Shown: piece by piece, positions 33,140-45,689 of the stretch
Layout: each line of letters opens with the position of its first letter
Position numbering within the stretch: position 1 is the stretch's first letter
NCBI GenBank assembly: GCA_036417435.1
Contig: CM070905.1
Coordinates: 65,241,092 to 65,305,091 of the forward strand
Reading direction: 5' to 3'
Length of the DNA stretch: 64,000 nt
DNA from: Inia geoffrensis
Lineage: Eukaryota > Chordata > Mammalia > Artiodactyla > Iniidae
The notes under the pieces: model-generated
Seen by the model: only the letters and a program-made list of their open reading frames with translations
The model's database searches: none
Told to the model about the DNA's origin: nothing
Made by a program: the position numbers and the translations under genes

Positions 33140-34300
33140 AGAAGTAAAACAAAAAATATGATCAATATAGCAAAAAAATGGGGAAAAAAAGAGTAGGCAT
33201 ACAAGAGTATGCTTATCAAGTGGTAAGCATAGAACATATTGTAAATAAAAAGGGAACAGAGTAAGACCAAATATATAAATTATGATAATAAATTTAAATG
33301 GGTTAACCTTTTAAATAAGAAAATGAAGATGTTCAGGTATGGTTAACAAGCATATAACAAATAAAAGTACAAAACAAAATCTAAAAAGTTAAGCTAGATG
33401 CCATGTAAGAGATACACAAGGAAGGGACATTTCAAAATAAAAGCTAGGAACAATACACATTAGGCGAACACAACAGATAAAAAGCAAAGATAGCAATATT
33501 AATATAAAAGAAAATAGAATTCATAGCAAAAACCATTAAATGGGACCAGGAGGTTCTTTTTGTATAAATTTAATAGTAATTAGTTTTTATGTACTGATTT
33601 TAAAAAAAGCAAAATATATAAAGCAAACTAAAAATGTTAGGAGATTTTGAACCTACCTCTTTCAGTTTATAACAGATCAAAAAGTCAAACATAAAGAAAA
33701 AGAACATATAAATAAAATGATTTATAATAGTACCTAATAATATAATGACATTTATATTTATAATATAAATAATAAATATAATATGCAGTATTTTAGTATA
33801 ATAATATAGTGCATAAAGTAATGGCATCTAAATAACATAATTTATAATATATTTCATTGACATACTTCTAACTCTTCATTACTAACAGAATATACGTTTT
33901 TGTCAACTCACAATAAAACATTTACCAAAACTGAGAAACTCCTAGTCCACAACTGTAGTAAGTTCTAGAAAATGGAATTATAACGAATACATTCTTTGGC
34001 CCTAATGCACAATAAACCAAAAAATAATAATAAGGAAGCAAAACATCTCTAACTATTGGAGATGAAACAAACATTATTGCAAACTAGCCTCCTTTAAACT
34101 CTTAAGTCAAAGAGAAGTTCAAATCCGCTGTTAGAAAAAATAATAACAAGGATGACATTAAATAAGAACATTAATGGCATATTATCAAATCTGCAATCAG
34201 AGGCAAATTCATAGTTTAAATTTTTCATTATGAAACAAGAAACAATTCACTCAAGAAATTATTAAAGGTAGAAGCAAATAACATGAAGTTAAGCAGAGAC
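33140..34300 (+). repeat. Old L1, inter-ORF region and ORF2 endonuclease
   Basis: TTTAAATGGGTTAACC (33293), GATAGCAATATTAATATAAA (33488), GAATATACGTTTTTGTCAAC (33889), ACATTTACCAAAACTGAGAA (33929) and TATTGGAGATGAAACAAACA (34056) follow the endonuclease domain of ORF2 in order. Because this 5' part lies downstream of a 3' part (32820-33115), at least two insertions are involved. Confidence 0.7.
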
Positions 34301-34309
34301 ATAAATTTA

Positions 34310-34455
34310 TGTAAGCCTCATGAGGATATGGGCTTTGTCTGTTCTGTTCAGAGCTGGGAACCCACCTGTGTCCTGAACCTAGTTCAGGCAATTGATAAAT
34401 GCTTGTTAAATTGCTGTGTGAATAAGTGGTTAATAAGTGAATGAATAAAAACAGA
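34310..34455 (+). repeat. L2 LINE 3' end
   Basis: TAAGCCTCATGAGGATATGG GCTTTGTCTGTTCTGTTCAG, then GTTCAGGCAATTGATAAATG CTTGTT and repeated GAATAAG/GAATGAATAAA give the L2 tail. Confidence 0.75.
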
Positions 34456-36984
34456 ATTTGTGGAATAAAGACTATTAATAGAACTGAAAATATAAGATTT
34501 TCCTGAGTGCCAGTGCCTGTTTACAGGGCAGAAAGATGAGCTGAGCCTAGTGTGGTCTTAGACACACAGGTGGAGAGTGCCAGAGGCCTCACTGTTCATT
34601 TCTGGAATGTTTAGCACCTGCTGGGGGCAAAATATGTCACAGAGGGAGGCTTTTCTCTGGGAAAACCTGCATTGTGGCCGTTTAGTGGCACTGCAAGGGA
34701 AAAAAGCCATCCTTCCCCCTCTTATTGCTTACCCTCGAAATCCTTTGAACAGGTGCTGAAGTTTTCCATTGCAACCTGAAAATAAAATCTTCATAATAAC
34801 AAAAGTGCTTGAGGCTTACTTTGAGGTTTCTTACTGATAGCAAAATGTTTCCTGAACCCACAGCTTGAAAAAGAAGGTTGCTGGACTGCTGAGCGCTGAG
34901 AAACTGGAGAGGGAGGGGTTTTATTGCTACAGGAAAGAATGTAGGATCATTAAAGACTCATTTGATTACTTTGTACATTTTCCCAATATTAATTCTCCAG
35001 AAAGAAAGAGGAACAAATAGAATTGCAAGCTAATGACACATTGTTGGATACATTGACTGTGGAAAAATCACTTTTCGTGGTTCCCTGTTTCAAGTCACTC
35101 TGACTGGCTTCCTTCACTTATGTGTACAACATCCCCTAGTCTTCTGATGCTGAGATGAAATGATAAATCTTTATCACTGTCAATCCTTAGTCCTCAAAAA
35201 ATTCTCATTCTTTTGACCGGTGAAAAGGCCAACCAAATTGAAACGAAAGCCTCAAAATTTCAAAATATTGAATAATGCAGATAATAGCAATTTTTTGGTC
35301 ACAGCTCAGGATAAGGTCCCACTCACCTGGCCTTCCACTTAAAAGAGCACAGCATATTCCTTTTAAATCAGAGTATTTCCCATGATCCTGTTTAGAATCC
35401 TAGCCATATCTAACTTCTCAGGTACTTCACAGGAAGACTAGTTTGCCTTTTCGCTTTTGTTTGGAAGGTCACCTTCATCAGGGCTGTAATTAATTCTTGC
35501 CAGGCTAATAGTGTTCCCTGTGAATCACACAGGTCTTGAGGGGAGAAAATTGATAATCTAATAACCACAACAAAGTGAGACATCTTCACCTTCCAGACCA
35601 GGTATCTGGCGCTCTCTTTTTTTGGCTGACACAGCTTAGCCTGTAGTTATGATTGCTCCTAGCTGTAGGGAAAATAAAAAATAGTTCATTGGCTTTCTTT
35701 AGGTTAGCAGCATCTTCTGTTTCTGTTTTCAAGTACAAAGTCAGATTCTGAGTCAGCCCATCCCTTTACCTGGAAGCAAAGGCTTTTCATGCAATGAGAT
35801 ACAATGGCTTAGCTGGCATGAGGTTTTTGGGAAAAGGCCAAATATTCAAAAAACCATCTGCTTGCACTGCTCATAAATCACAGTAATGATTGCCCTTGAT
35901 CTGCAGCCATTCCCTATTATAGAGGATATTGGTTTCCAAAAGATGTCACAGCATATTGAAATGAGATGGTCTCTTCCAAGCAGAAAATTCCTCTTTACCA
36001 TTACATTATATAGTGGAGTAGAATTATGTCATGTTAGCCCTCAAAGGCAGATGGGATCTCAGAGAAGATGCAGGTGAAGGGGTGGCTGTAAATTTTGCAA
36101 CTAGCATAAAGGACAAGCTGCTAAATTTTTTTTGTGCTTTCCTTCAGTCAAATGCTGTAAGAATTTGAAATGATTGGGAGCAAGGAGTTCCATTTCTGAA
36201 GACGTCTTTTAACCAGGTGTCCATCTTGTCACTCGTAACTCTGTTTCTCACCAGGAACAGAGACAGCAGCAGTTAATAGAATGAATATAAAGAATGACTG
36301 TACTGCAAATAGCCCATGAAAGCCAGACACTGTTATTATTTAGCACTTGGAGGACCATCTACAGAATGCTTGGCATTGTACAGAGCACAGGGGGTGACAG
36401 GATGTCTGGCCAATGGGTTTGATGATCTAAATGAGACAGAACCTTCCAAGGAGCTGGCATGGCACAAGCATGCTCCACTCATGTACCCTCTGTGGTAAAA
36501 GCCAGTGAAGTGCTGGGTCTGAAATCCACAAAGCGTTGGGAAATCCTTGGTACTTTCTTTAACACTCAGCATTCATTCCAGCTGGGTTGATCTGACAGCA
36601 TGTTGCTGGGTGATCTGCAGGGAGATGGTTGCCATTACAGCCTCATACGTGGTATCTCTGTTGAGACAGTGGCTGCAATGAGGGCTCTCTCATCCTGAAT
36701 TTACCACCTGGCCTGAAGTCACTTTTGTGCTCTGTACTTATCCTGAGTAACGTGAAAATTCTATTGTTGCCAAGTGGTGATATTTGCCTCAGCTATGTCT
36801 TCAATAAGCATTAAGTACGATAAGTGTGGTCAACTTTGATTAGCATTTTTGGTTTAAATTTGGTTTTTGTGACAGTTATGTGAGATCTCACTAAACTGTT
36901 TTAGCTCCTGAGGATGTTGGAATGTATTATGGTTCATGCTTGGGATGGAGAAGTAGGGGAAAGTCCAGAGTAGGAGAGAGCAAG
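34456..36984. other. Repeat-poor tract, no gene recognised
   Basis: About 2.5 kb in which I recognise no interspersed repeat and no exon. Base composition is balanced compared with the L1-rich flanks. Small frames at 34577-34759, 35886-36077 and 36316-36572 have no domains. It is among the better places in the window to look for conserved non-coding sequence. Confidence 0.4.
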
Positions 36985-37335
36985 AGAAGACAGTGGTTAA
37001 GCAAAAGATTTTGGTGTTTTACAGACCTGGGTTTGTAGTCCAGTTCTACTACATACTTTGGAAATATATAACATTGAACCAGTTTTCTAAACTCTCTAAT
37101 ACTCATTTTCTTCATTGATAATAATAGTCCTACCTCATAAGAATGTTGTGAGGGTTAAAATTAGACATATGTGTGTTTGTGTATACACACACATATATGT
37201 ATATATGTGCATAAATGTATTATATACACGTATATACATGTATATGTGTATATATATATATACATACACACACACATATTTATGAACATGTAGCCTGAGT
37301 GAGTACTCAATAGAAGGTAGCTATTATTATTCCCG
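36985..37335 (+). repeat. MIR SINE split by a microsatellite
   Basis: MIR order is seen on the left (ACAGTGGTTAAGCAAAAGAT, CAGACCTGGGTTTGTAGTCC, CTCATTTTCTTCATTGATAA TAATAG, CTACCTCATAAGAATGTTGT GAGGGTTAAA) and on the right (GAGTACTCAATAGAAGGTAG CTATTATTATT). About 110 bases of TA/CA-rich microsatellite sit between them. Confidence 0.85.
37170..37280. repeat. Compound (TA)n/(CA)n microsatellite
   Basis: Alternating GTGTGTTTGTGTATACACAC, ATATATGTATATATGTGC and TATATATATATACATACACA CACACA. It lies where MIR expects its ATTAAATGAGTTAATA-type segment. Confidence 0.9.
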
Positions 37336-37392
37336 TTTCAGAAAGTAACAATTCCAGGGCAGACTTAGGTAGAACAAAATAGTTAGTGCCTA

Positions 37393-37619
37393 GGGGCTTC
37401 CCTGGTGCTGCAGTGGTTGAGAGTCCGCCTGCCAATGCAGGGGACACGGGTTCGTGCCCCGGTCCGGGAAGATCCCACATGCCGCGGAGCGGCTGGGCCC
37501 ATGAGCCATGGCCACTGAGCCTGTGCGCCTGGAGCCTGTGCTCCCCAATGGGAGAGGCCACAAAAGTGAGAGGCCCGTGTACCGCAAAATAAATAAATAA
37601 ATAAATAATAAATAAATAA
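37393..37619 (+). mobile_element. CHR-2-type SINE with (AAAT)n tail
   Basis: The head has GGTGCTGCAGTGG where other copies have GGTGGCGCAGTGG, which disrupts the A box. The tail has become AAAATAAATAAATAAATAAA instead of pure A. No convincing target duplication, suggesting some age. Confidence 0.94.
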
Positions 37620-37767
37620 CTGCCTGAAACAGAATTGAACAACCAAAGCGAGAGGTGATCCAATAAAGACTATAGCAGCATCATTTCCTTTATCTCCAGC
37701 TGGTTGTGTGTTTCACCAGTTCTTATGGGGACAGATTGAAAATTCAAATTGAATCAACATTGAGCAC

Positions 37768-37838
37768 TGTGTGCGTGTGTGTGTGTGTGTGTGCGCGTGT
37801 GTGCGTGCACACTCACGTGCGTGTGCCTGCCTGTGTAT
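37768..37838. repeat. (GT)n/(GC) microsatellite
   Basis: GTGTGCGTGTGTGTGTGTGT followed by GTGCGCGTGTGTGCGTGCAC, an imperfect alternating purine-pyrimidine tract. Confidence 0.9.
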
Positions 37839-38329
37839 AGGTATACGTCATTTTGCAAGGAAAAGCAGTAGTCTCAGTTAACTGAGAGATGGGACACATG
37901 GGAAGTAGGGAAATACAGGGAGCTGTATAATACAGCTCCTGTCCTGGGCTTTAAGAGCCTGGAATGAGGTTCCCACCTGCCCCGGTTACAGCAGCAGCTC
38001 CAGCGACTGCTGTGTGTATGAAGATTCAATCATTTTTCACTCCTCAGACAGAGATGCCTGTTACCGACCACCACCCCGCTCTAGTGAGCATAATTGTTTT
38101 GGCTGAAGTTACCTTTCCCTCCTTCTCTTGACTTTCAGAAAAGCTCACTGTCTGCCTTCTGTTCCTTCATTCACTCTGAGGACTGGGTCTCCCGTTTCAT
38201 GTGTGCATTACTGGGCCATGCCATCCTGGCAAAGATAACTGATCCAGGGGTGGACACCTGACCCAAGCTGGGAAAATATTCTTCTTTCTCACTGGAATTA
38301 CAAAATCAGAATAAATAGCTAGGGAGGAG
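37839..38329. other. No recognised feature
   Basis: No nameable repeat or exon. Confidence 0.4.
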
Positions 38330-38539
38330 GGGCTTCCTTGGTGGCGCAGTGGTTGAGAGTCCGCCTGCCGATGCAGGGGACACGGGTTCGTGCCCCGGTC
38401 CGCGAAAATCCCACATGCCGCAGAGCGGCTGGGCCCGTGAGCCATGGCCGCTGAGCCTGCGCATCTGGAGCCTGTGCTCCACAGCGGGAGAGGCCACAAC
38501 AGTGAGAGGCCCGCGTACCACACACACACACACAAAAAA
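38330..38539 (+). mobile_element. CHR-2-type SINE with (CA)n tail
   Basis: Standard body; the A tail is replaced by CACACACACACACACACAAA. Target duplications AGGGAGGAG at 38321-38329 and 38541-38549. Confidence 0.95.
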
Positions 38540-38582
38540 TAGGGAGGAGCAGCTAACTTTTGTTAATAGCCACTCTCCAGAT

Positions 38583-38828
38583 CAGGGTTTCTCAACCCTT
38601 GCACTATTGACATTTTAGGCTGGACAGTTTGTCATCCAGCTGGGGCTGTTCTATCTCTGCATTATATGATGCTTAGCTGCATCCCTGGACTTTACCCACT
38701 AGACACCAGTAGCATTCCTTCTCCTCCCACCCTCTCCCCCTCTGCCACAGTGTCACCATCAAAACTGTATTCAGATCTTGCCAAATGCTCCTTTGGGGGG
38801 AAGTTGCCATGGTCAGAACCACCGCTAG
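38583..38828. repeat. Old hAT-like DNA transposon relic
   Basis: Begins CAGGGTTTCTCAACCCTTGC ACTATTGACATTTTAGGCTG, continues GCTGCATCCCTGGACTTTAC CCACTAGACACCAGTAG and ends TTGCCATGGTCAGAACCACC. The ends CAGGGTTTCTCAACC and GGTTCTGACC are the remains of inverted repeats. Order and ends match a mammalian-wide hAT-type element; the family name is left open. Confidence 0.7.
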
Positions 38829-39229
38829 TCATTAGCAAGTAACGCTCAAAGCACTGGGACACTGATACGCCAGCCTGGACAAGGGGGTCCCAGCAGGCCA
38901 TCAAGAGTGAATACTCTGTGTGTTCATTACATCAATGATATCAAGGTGTTGGGCTTGAGAAAACAGGAAAAAGGAAATACCCCAGATGTTTTGGCTCAAG
39001 GAGTAGGAGGTAACATCTGCAAAAGTTCTCAGGTTGATACTGTGACATTTCTATGGCATTAATGATTTAGAATATGTTGGGATATTATTTCCAACCTAAA
39101 ATACAAGTTTATATACCTGGTCTCCCTGACATGGAGGTGGAAGCACAGCACATGGCATGGTGGTCCCCTTCAGATTTTGAAGACAGTCTGTATCATATTT
39201 GAAAGAAGTATGTTGTACATCGTCTCCGA
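38829..39229. other. No recognised feature
   Basis: No nameable repeat or exon. Confidence 0.4.
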
Positions 39230-39660
39230 CCTGTTTACTTAGCATCTTAGCCTGCTTTCATTTAGTTTTAGTATGTCACAAATAACCCTGAGAATCTCAG
39301 TGGTTTACAGAAATAAGCATTTCTCTCTCCTTCACTTGCATCACACGTTGCCACGGGAATGCTAATCCAGGCTGCAGGTAGGGCTCAGGTCTGCTCCATG
39401 TGCCCTTATAGGGCCAGAGTTGAAAGAGGGCCACCTACTTGTGATGTTCTCTTGGTGCAGGACAGGGGTGCAAGATAGTAATTGGTAACATGCATCACAC
39501 CCTAAAGTCTCTTCTAGGAACTGGAATACTGTCATGTCCATCCACATTCCATTCTTCAAAGTAAGTCATATGGTGGGGAAGCACAAAGTCTTTGAGACAA
39601 GGAAGTACACTTTATCCACAGTGAACCGTGGCAAGAAAAGGGAGAGAAATAATTGTGAAT
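39230..39660. repeat. Unclassified old interspersed repeat
   Basis: AGTTTTAGTATGTCACAAAT AACCC, CTCAGTGGTTTACAGAAATA AGCATTTCTC, GGTCTGCTCCATGTGCCC and AAAGTAAGTCATATGGTGGG GAAG follow the layout of an old mammalian repeat that I recognise only by pattern. Confidence 0.45.
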
Positions 39661-41615
39661 GTATCACCTCCAGGTACCTGAAAACCTCCCAGAGAAAGAG
39701 AATCACCTTTAACTCTCCCAGAACACAGTTCATGCTACTCTTTTCTCAGCCCTTATTACCCAGCAAGTCCAAAGGTGCTGTTTGGAGACGGGGTTGCACA
39801 ATGGAGCTGTGATAGAATCTAATGGCAGTCTCTAGAGTCTGAAAGCAGATCCATGCTCTTCTTTCCAGGTGATTATCCTTGTTAGAATGAGCTCCCAACT
39901 TTTAAATGGACTCGACTCTGGTGAAGACAGACTACCTGGTCCACAGAAAGCTATAGTGTTTGAACTACTCATAAGCAACTAATAACATTTGACATATCTA
40001 GCTTTAAAGCTGGGTATGGCTGATAACATTCCACCATCAAACCAGATCCTGAAAGCACAAATTACTTAACACCATCAGGTCATACATACTCCCGTTGTTC
40101 ACATTCCCATGAATTCCTTAGTCCCTACCTGTGAATGGCCACATGGGTGGTTTCCTATGACCACTTGACTAAAGATAAAACTGTCATGCTTCCCTCTCGG
40201 TGAAATGCTGACATGAACTGAAATGGTCTATAGTGTGACAGCTCCAGACAGGAGTGGCACTGAAAGACAGCTTAGGAAATTAAACCTCTTGGTGGCCAAA
40301 ACAGCAAGCATACCAATATGCTATTTGCTCTGGTCTGAAATCAGGATCGATCTTGATTTCTAGGCAATTGTTATCGTCTGGCCCTTGCTGGGGAAGAGCA
40401 AGATTAGAATATTAGTGACAAGAAGCTTAAGGAATAGGCTTGCGTGGATGAGCTTAAAGCCTGAAAACGATTGTATCTCATGCCTGACTTTCAGAAAACT
40501 TTCACTGTAGAAGACACTCTCAGTAATCAGGTAGACAGGATGGTCCATAGATGTCATCATTTTCCTTTATTATTCAGTATGGTGGTTAATCAGCGGGCTT
40601 ATAAACAAGGCAGGCGTAGTGGCAGAGGTAGATGCTAGACTTGCTATAGGCTCAACTGTGTGAATTTCCCTTCACTGGATCTGACTTGCCTACCTAGGAT
40701 CATTGCTGAGCGCCTGATTTTTCAAGCAATGGCATCCCATTCTGACCCTCAATCTGGCACCAAACCTCAAGGATGCTTTCTGGGCACCTGGTAATTAGAT
40801 CAACCAAATTGGGCCCCTGCCATCAGTGAATTAATCGGGGATTTTTTTTTTTTTTTACTGTCAGAAGAGATATGCATGCTCTGGATTCTTTTTCTTCCCT
40901 TCATACCTATGTACATCATCTGTGAGTTTATTGAAGGTCGTATCCACTGTCAGAGTAAACATATTATCACCAGATTCACTTTACAGCAAAAGTGGCCAAT
41001 GAGGTGATATCCAAGGGATTAATGGATACTATCATGTGCCCTATCATTCAGAAAATACTGGCCTTATATTCAATGACCTATAAAACCCAGCTGTATGACA
41101 TGAGCTGGCAGCTATCACCTTGCAATTTTAGGGTGCTGTTTTTTAAGATGCACTGTGTGCTCTGTACCTGTTATTGGCAGATTTGTACAGAAAAAAAATC
41201 CAAGACATCCTGAAGCATGCCTGTTTCCTTTTCTTTCTGAGAGTAGGTTACTCGAACTTTTCTTCACTTTTATGAAATACCCTAGTATATGTCTAACAAT
41301 CCCTCCCCCACTTGCTGCTTCAGCTTGTGAGTTGGTTCAGTTCCTTGCAACCAAAAGATTCTTAATGAATACTGCCTACTACTAAAGTACTCTTCTTGGT
41401 TTTTAAAATAGCAATAAGAGAAGCTCTAATGATCATTTTCATCGAGGCAAATAAGATAGTTGACAATTTTTCAAGAGTATGGCAGACATTTTATTTGCAC
41501 ATTCTGTATCCATCCTCCTTCACTTTATTTCTAAAAGACATTCTGATGCTCTTTAAGAAAGCAAGGTACCCAGCTAAAAATATCTGCAGCAGGGGATGAA
41601 TAAAGAGGGGCATAG
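39661..41615. other. No gene recognised
   Basis: About 2 kb without nameable repeats; T-run at 40842-40856. Small frames at 40360-40560 (minus) and 40992-41385 (plus) have no domains. Confidence 0.4.
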
Positions 41616-41860
41616 GGACTTCCCCGGTGGTGCAGTGGTTAAGAATCCGCCTGCCAATGCAGGGGACACAGGTTTGATCCCTGGTCCAGGAAGATTCCAC
41701 ACGCTGCAGAGCAACTAAGCACGTGCACCGCAACTACTGAGCCTGTGCTATTGAGCCCGTGAAGCGCAACTACTGAGCCTGCTTGCCGCAACTAGAGAAA
41801 GCCCATGCACAGCAACCAAGACCCAATGCAGCCAGAAAAAAACCAAAACAAAACCAAACC
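41616..41860 (+). mobile_element. CHR-1-type SINE
   Basis: Head GGACTTCCCCGGTGGTGCAG TGGTTAAGAATCC, then a body of AACTACTGAGCCTG repeats and AACTAGAGAAAGCCCATGC, tail CAAAACAAAACCAAACC. Short flanks GGGCATAG / GGGCCATAG suggest an eroded target duplication. It has the B-box-like GGTTTGATCCC. Confidence 0.92.
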
Positions 41861-43419
41861 AGGGCCATAGCTCTGGTAACGTACGTAGTACAAGTAGATG
41901 CTGCTTTCAGGAAAGCCTTCTAAAGGGAACAATAAACCTCCCACCTTACACCCTTGGCCCTTCTCCTTCCCTTCTTTTTCTTTCCTGGAATGCAGAGTGA
42001 GTTGACTTTGGAGTTGTCTTGTATCTATGGATGAACTGAGGATGACGGAGCAGAAGGATCGAAGGGTGTCTTTGTGGAGTCTGTGGACTAACCCTGGATC
42101 GCCTACTTCTGGACTTACTCTAATGAGAGAAAAGCTGAACCCTGTTTGATTAAACCACTACATTTTGGAGTCTGTACATTTCATCCAATGCTGTATTGAA
42201 CTGGCATCCACAGTTTCCCTTTTTATTTCAGTTTCAGGATTGAACAAAAAATCTTTCTATTTCCATACAGGTGACAGAGCTATGCAGATGATTTGAAGCT
42301 ATTGAAAGTATAATTTATGGCTATCTTTTTTAAATTATAGGGATTCAAATAGCTAATAATTTTTGTTAGAATTGCTATGATTTTAGCCGACCAAAAGAAC
42401 ACAGATGAGAAATTTAGGACAAAGTAAGTTTTGATGTGCCAGTTTCAGGCATATTTGTTTATCTTCAGTTTATTTCCCCCAAACATAGAAATTACCTTAT
42501 TTTTTAAAAGTGCTCTCTTTTCTGTTACCAGTAAATTCTGCCATCACCAGGGAATGTGTTCTGCCCTCTAGTGGTGCTGATGGATTTGTGTTTTACCTTC
42601 AAATCTACAGCACTGTCTCCAGATTTCCTTGAGGAATATTCACATTTGCCTCGATAAGCAGTTAGTCCACTGTAAAGGTATTTTCCAGGGCTAACGCAAG
42701 GGTCATGTCTTTATTTTCTCTTGTTCTGTTTCTTACCAAGTAGTGTTTGAGATTTTGTACATGGCCAGCTGGAGGGTTTTCCATTTTAATTGTACAGAAT
42801 TTTGTGTCAATATATCTACCATGTCAAAGCACGTGAACATAAACTTCAGGAGCCCCAGGAACTAAGGGCAATATCTAGGCCAACATCCAGATGGAAGTTT
42901 GAGGATCGCAGTGTCCTCAAGCTGGAGGGGATCTTCAGGATCAGGTCACTAGAGACCTCACTTCAGAGTTACCTGGACAAAGGCTAAGAAGGGGGAGAAC
43001 CCGTCCTACTCTGGAACTAGAATCACGGAGCTAGGAACGGAGTCCTCATTTCCCATTTAGTGCTCTTTCTAGGACCTTACACATCTCTTTCCTTCTCTAT
43101 TCAGATCTTTTCTCCTCATACCCACTTTCTCTTTAAACTTCCCCCCATGTGACCATTTATAGCCAGTTCTACTTCTTTTGAACGTTTCCCACTTAACTCA
43201 GAAAGGATTTGCATCTACCTGTTCAGTCATGATGCATTTTCTTTGTATGTATCTGAAGTCTCTAATCAGAAGTCAGAAGCCGGCTAACACTGCGATGCCC
43301 CCTCTCCTGAGGCTCCGACAACAGTCTTCTGCAGGTGTCTTTTGCACTGACGGCTCAAAACCTCACCAGGAATTCCCTTCCAAGGCATTGCCTCCCCTCC
43401 TTGTATTTTTAAGAACCTC
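41861..43419. other. No gene recognised
   Basis: No nameable repeat apart from possible MIR3-like debris near 42900-43060. Contains the CTCF-like core at 42561. Confidence 0.4.
42561..42574 (-). promoter_or_regulatory. CTCF-like core (perfect)
   Basis: The plus strand reads CTGCCCTCTAGTGG; the minus strand CCACTAGAGGGCAG matches the CTCF core CCASYAGRKGGCR in full. Not in a recognised repeat. Confidence 0.5.
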
Positions 43420-43900
43420 TGTACTAGTTTCCTATGGCTGCTGTAATAAAACGCCACAAAGTTGCTGGCTTAAAACAACACAGATTTATTCTCTTATGGT
43501 TCTGGAAGCCAGAAATCCAGAATGATTTTCACTGGGCTGAAATCAAGGCATCGGCAGGGCTGTGCACCCTCCAGAGGCTCTGGGAGGGAACCTGCTTCCT
43601 TGCCTCTTCCAGTCTCTAGAGGCTGCCTGTATTCCTTGGCCTGTGGTCCCTTCCTCCATCTTCAAAGCACATCACTGCAATCTCTGCTTCCATATCCTTT
43701 AAAGTTGAATCTCCCTCTTTCTTAAAAGGACTCTTGTGATTTCATTTAGGGTTCACTGGATGATCCTGGATAATCTTCCCATCTCAAGATTCTTAACTTA
43801 GTCCCATCTGCAAAGTCACTTTGGCCACATAGGTAACATGCACAGGTTCCGGAGGTTAGAACCTGGATATCTTTGGGGGCCATTATTCAGGCTACCATAG
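43420..43900 (-). repeat. MLT1-type LTR (ERVL-MaLR), antisense
   Basis: Starts TGTACTAGTTTCCTATGGCT GCTGTAAT, then GCTTAAAACAACACAGATTT ATTC, CCTTGGCCTGTGGTCCCTTC CTCCATCTTCAAAG, GATCCTGGATAATCTTCCCA TCTCAAG, and ends GGGGGCCATTATTCAGGCTA CCATA. It spans the whole LTR in reverse orientation relative to 3127-3746. Confidence 0.9.
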
Positions 43901-44717
43901 CTATGCCTTCCCCTTCTGACCTCTACTTGGCCATCTGGTGACAACAAGCGCTGACATGTGAGTGCACTTTCTGATCATATTTGCAGCCCAAGGTGAGGGT
44001 GCCTCCATAGGCTCGTAGAAATATGAGCCTGCATTTAAAAATTTGTTTTGAGAAAGATGTCTTTGTTTGTCCAGATAGCAGAAGCCATGCTGTGTAAAAT
44101 TCAGACCACTTAGTGGTTGTGTTTTTCTGCCATAGTAGCAGAGATCATGACAACAGTTGAGATAGAAGTGGCATGTGCTAGAGAGAGAGAATATGGCTGA
44201 AGAACACACAGCAGAGGTGGGAAGCCCTGCCATGATCCCATGGTCCTGCTTCCATTCTTGAGGCTCATCGGCGTCCCCAGCCTTACCATGGTCTACTGGT
44301 CAACCCTTTCTTGGTTTCTGTGGGATACCTTCATATCTAAACAACAAACTCCTTTTCTTTCCTCTTAGTCTGATGTTGCCACCGTTAACTAAGAGTCCTG
44401 ACAAGTGCAAGAATATAGAGACAGAGAAAGAATGTGGCTGGTAATGGGGTAGAGAGGGCAAGACCTGTAGATAAGAATCTGACTTTGATTCCATTGATAT
44501 TAGGTGGACTGGAGGGAAACAGAGCTACTAGGATGTTTGTCAGTGTGATATTCTGAGTCTGGTAAATGGTTTTCAAATGTCTAGGTGTTGTATAGTGAAA
44601 GCTGGTGTTATTTGCAACCAAAAAGTAGGGAGGGAAATACTCAGAATAGTTCCTTCTATTCCCTGAAGCACTGTTACTTAATCTCTTGAAGATTCAGTAG
44701 TTCAAAGTGTTTTAACA
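43901..44717. other. No recognised feature
   Basis: No nameable repeat. The minus-strand frame 43901-44233 has no domain. Confidence 0.4.
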
Positions 44718-44934
44718 GGGCTTCCCTGGTGGCGCAGTGGTTGAGAGTCCGCCTGCCGATGCAGGGGACGCGGGTTCGTGCCCCGGTCTGGGAAGATCCC
44801 ACATGCCGTGGAGCGGCTGGGCCCGTGAGCCATGGCCGCTGAGCCTGCGCGTCCAGAGCCTGTGCTCCGCAACGGGAGAGGCCACAACAGTGAGAGGCCC
44901 GTGTACCGCAAAAAAAAAAAAAAAAAAAAAAAAA
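44718..44934 (+). mobile_element. CHR-2-type SINE
   Basis: Target duplications AAGTGTTTTAACA at 44705-44717 and about 44935-44947. A tail of about 27 bases; intact A box. Confidence 0.96.
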
Positions 44935-44947
44935 AAGTGTTTTAACA

Positions 44948-45689
44948 AAAGGACACGCACTTCATTAGGAAAAGGCTGTAACAGTGAAGGAAGAGGACAT
45001 GGAGATGGTCCTAATCCTGGGCAACATCCTTGGAGTCACTTTAGAGCTTTTATTTAGAACAGGAGAAGGAAGCTTTCCAAGGTCACACAGCAGGTCTTCC
45101 CAACTTCTCATTTTTCAGTTGTAAACCTCCCTGGGAATGGCCCCAACTTAAGCTGGTATTAATTATCTGTTAGCCAGCAGCAGATAGCCAGCCAGAAGGA
45201 AAACTGGGGAAGAAAAGGGGCCTGGGGAAGGTGGGCTGGTAGGGGTAGTGGTGGAGGACACAGTTTTGCCTGGGGCTGGCTGTGCCCTCATGACCACATT
45301 TACACATCTAAAGCACAGGGGTGGAGACCCGTATTTTTTTCCCAAATTGAACAGAAATCAAATTTTGTTCAAAACACATATAGTCCTGCACTTTATTGGG
45401 ATTTGAGAGCCTTCTGAATTGAAAAGGAAAGCTTAGATGGGATCCCCAGCGTCAAGTGTGGGAGGAGAGATACCCCCAGAGATAACCATGTAGTGCTGTG
45501 ACAGGCTTCTCAGCCCAAGAACTACCTGAGTCAGCAATGCTTCTAGCAACCCTGGTTTCTCGGAGGAAATCAACAATGCCCACCTAATGAGGAATGAATT
45601 ATGGCATCTGGGACACTGGAAAAGTGACAGGGATACTCTCTCCTATGAAACAAAAGGGTTGTGATTACCAAAGCCCCTTCCTGAAAAAG
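44948..45689. other. No gene recognised; short MIR remnant near 45040-45105
   Basis: CTTTCCAAGGTCACACAGCA GG resembles the complement of the MIR core. Otherwise nothing nameable. Confidence 0.35.

Noticed and set aside
37170..37280. Palindromic TATATA / GTATAC stretch as a regulatory hairpin
   Set aside because: Explained by a compound microsatellite inside a MIR.
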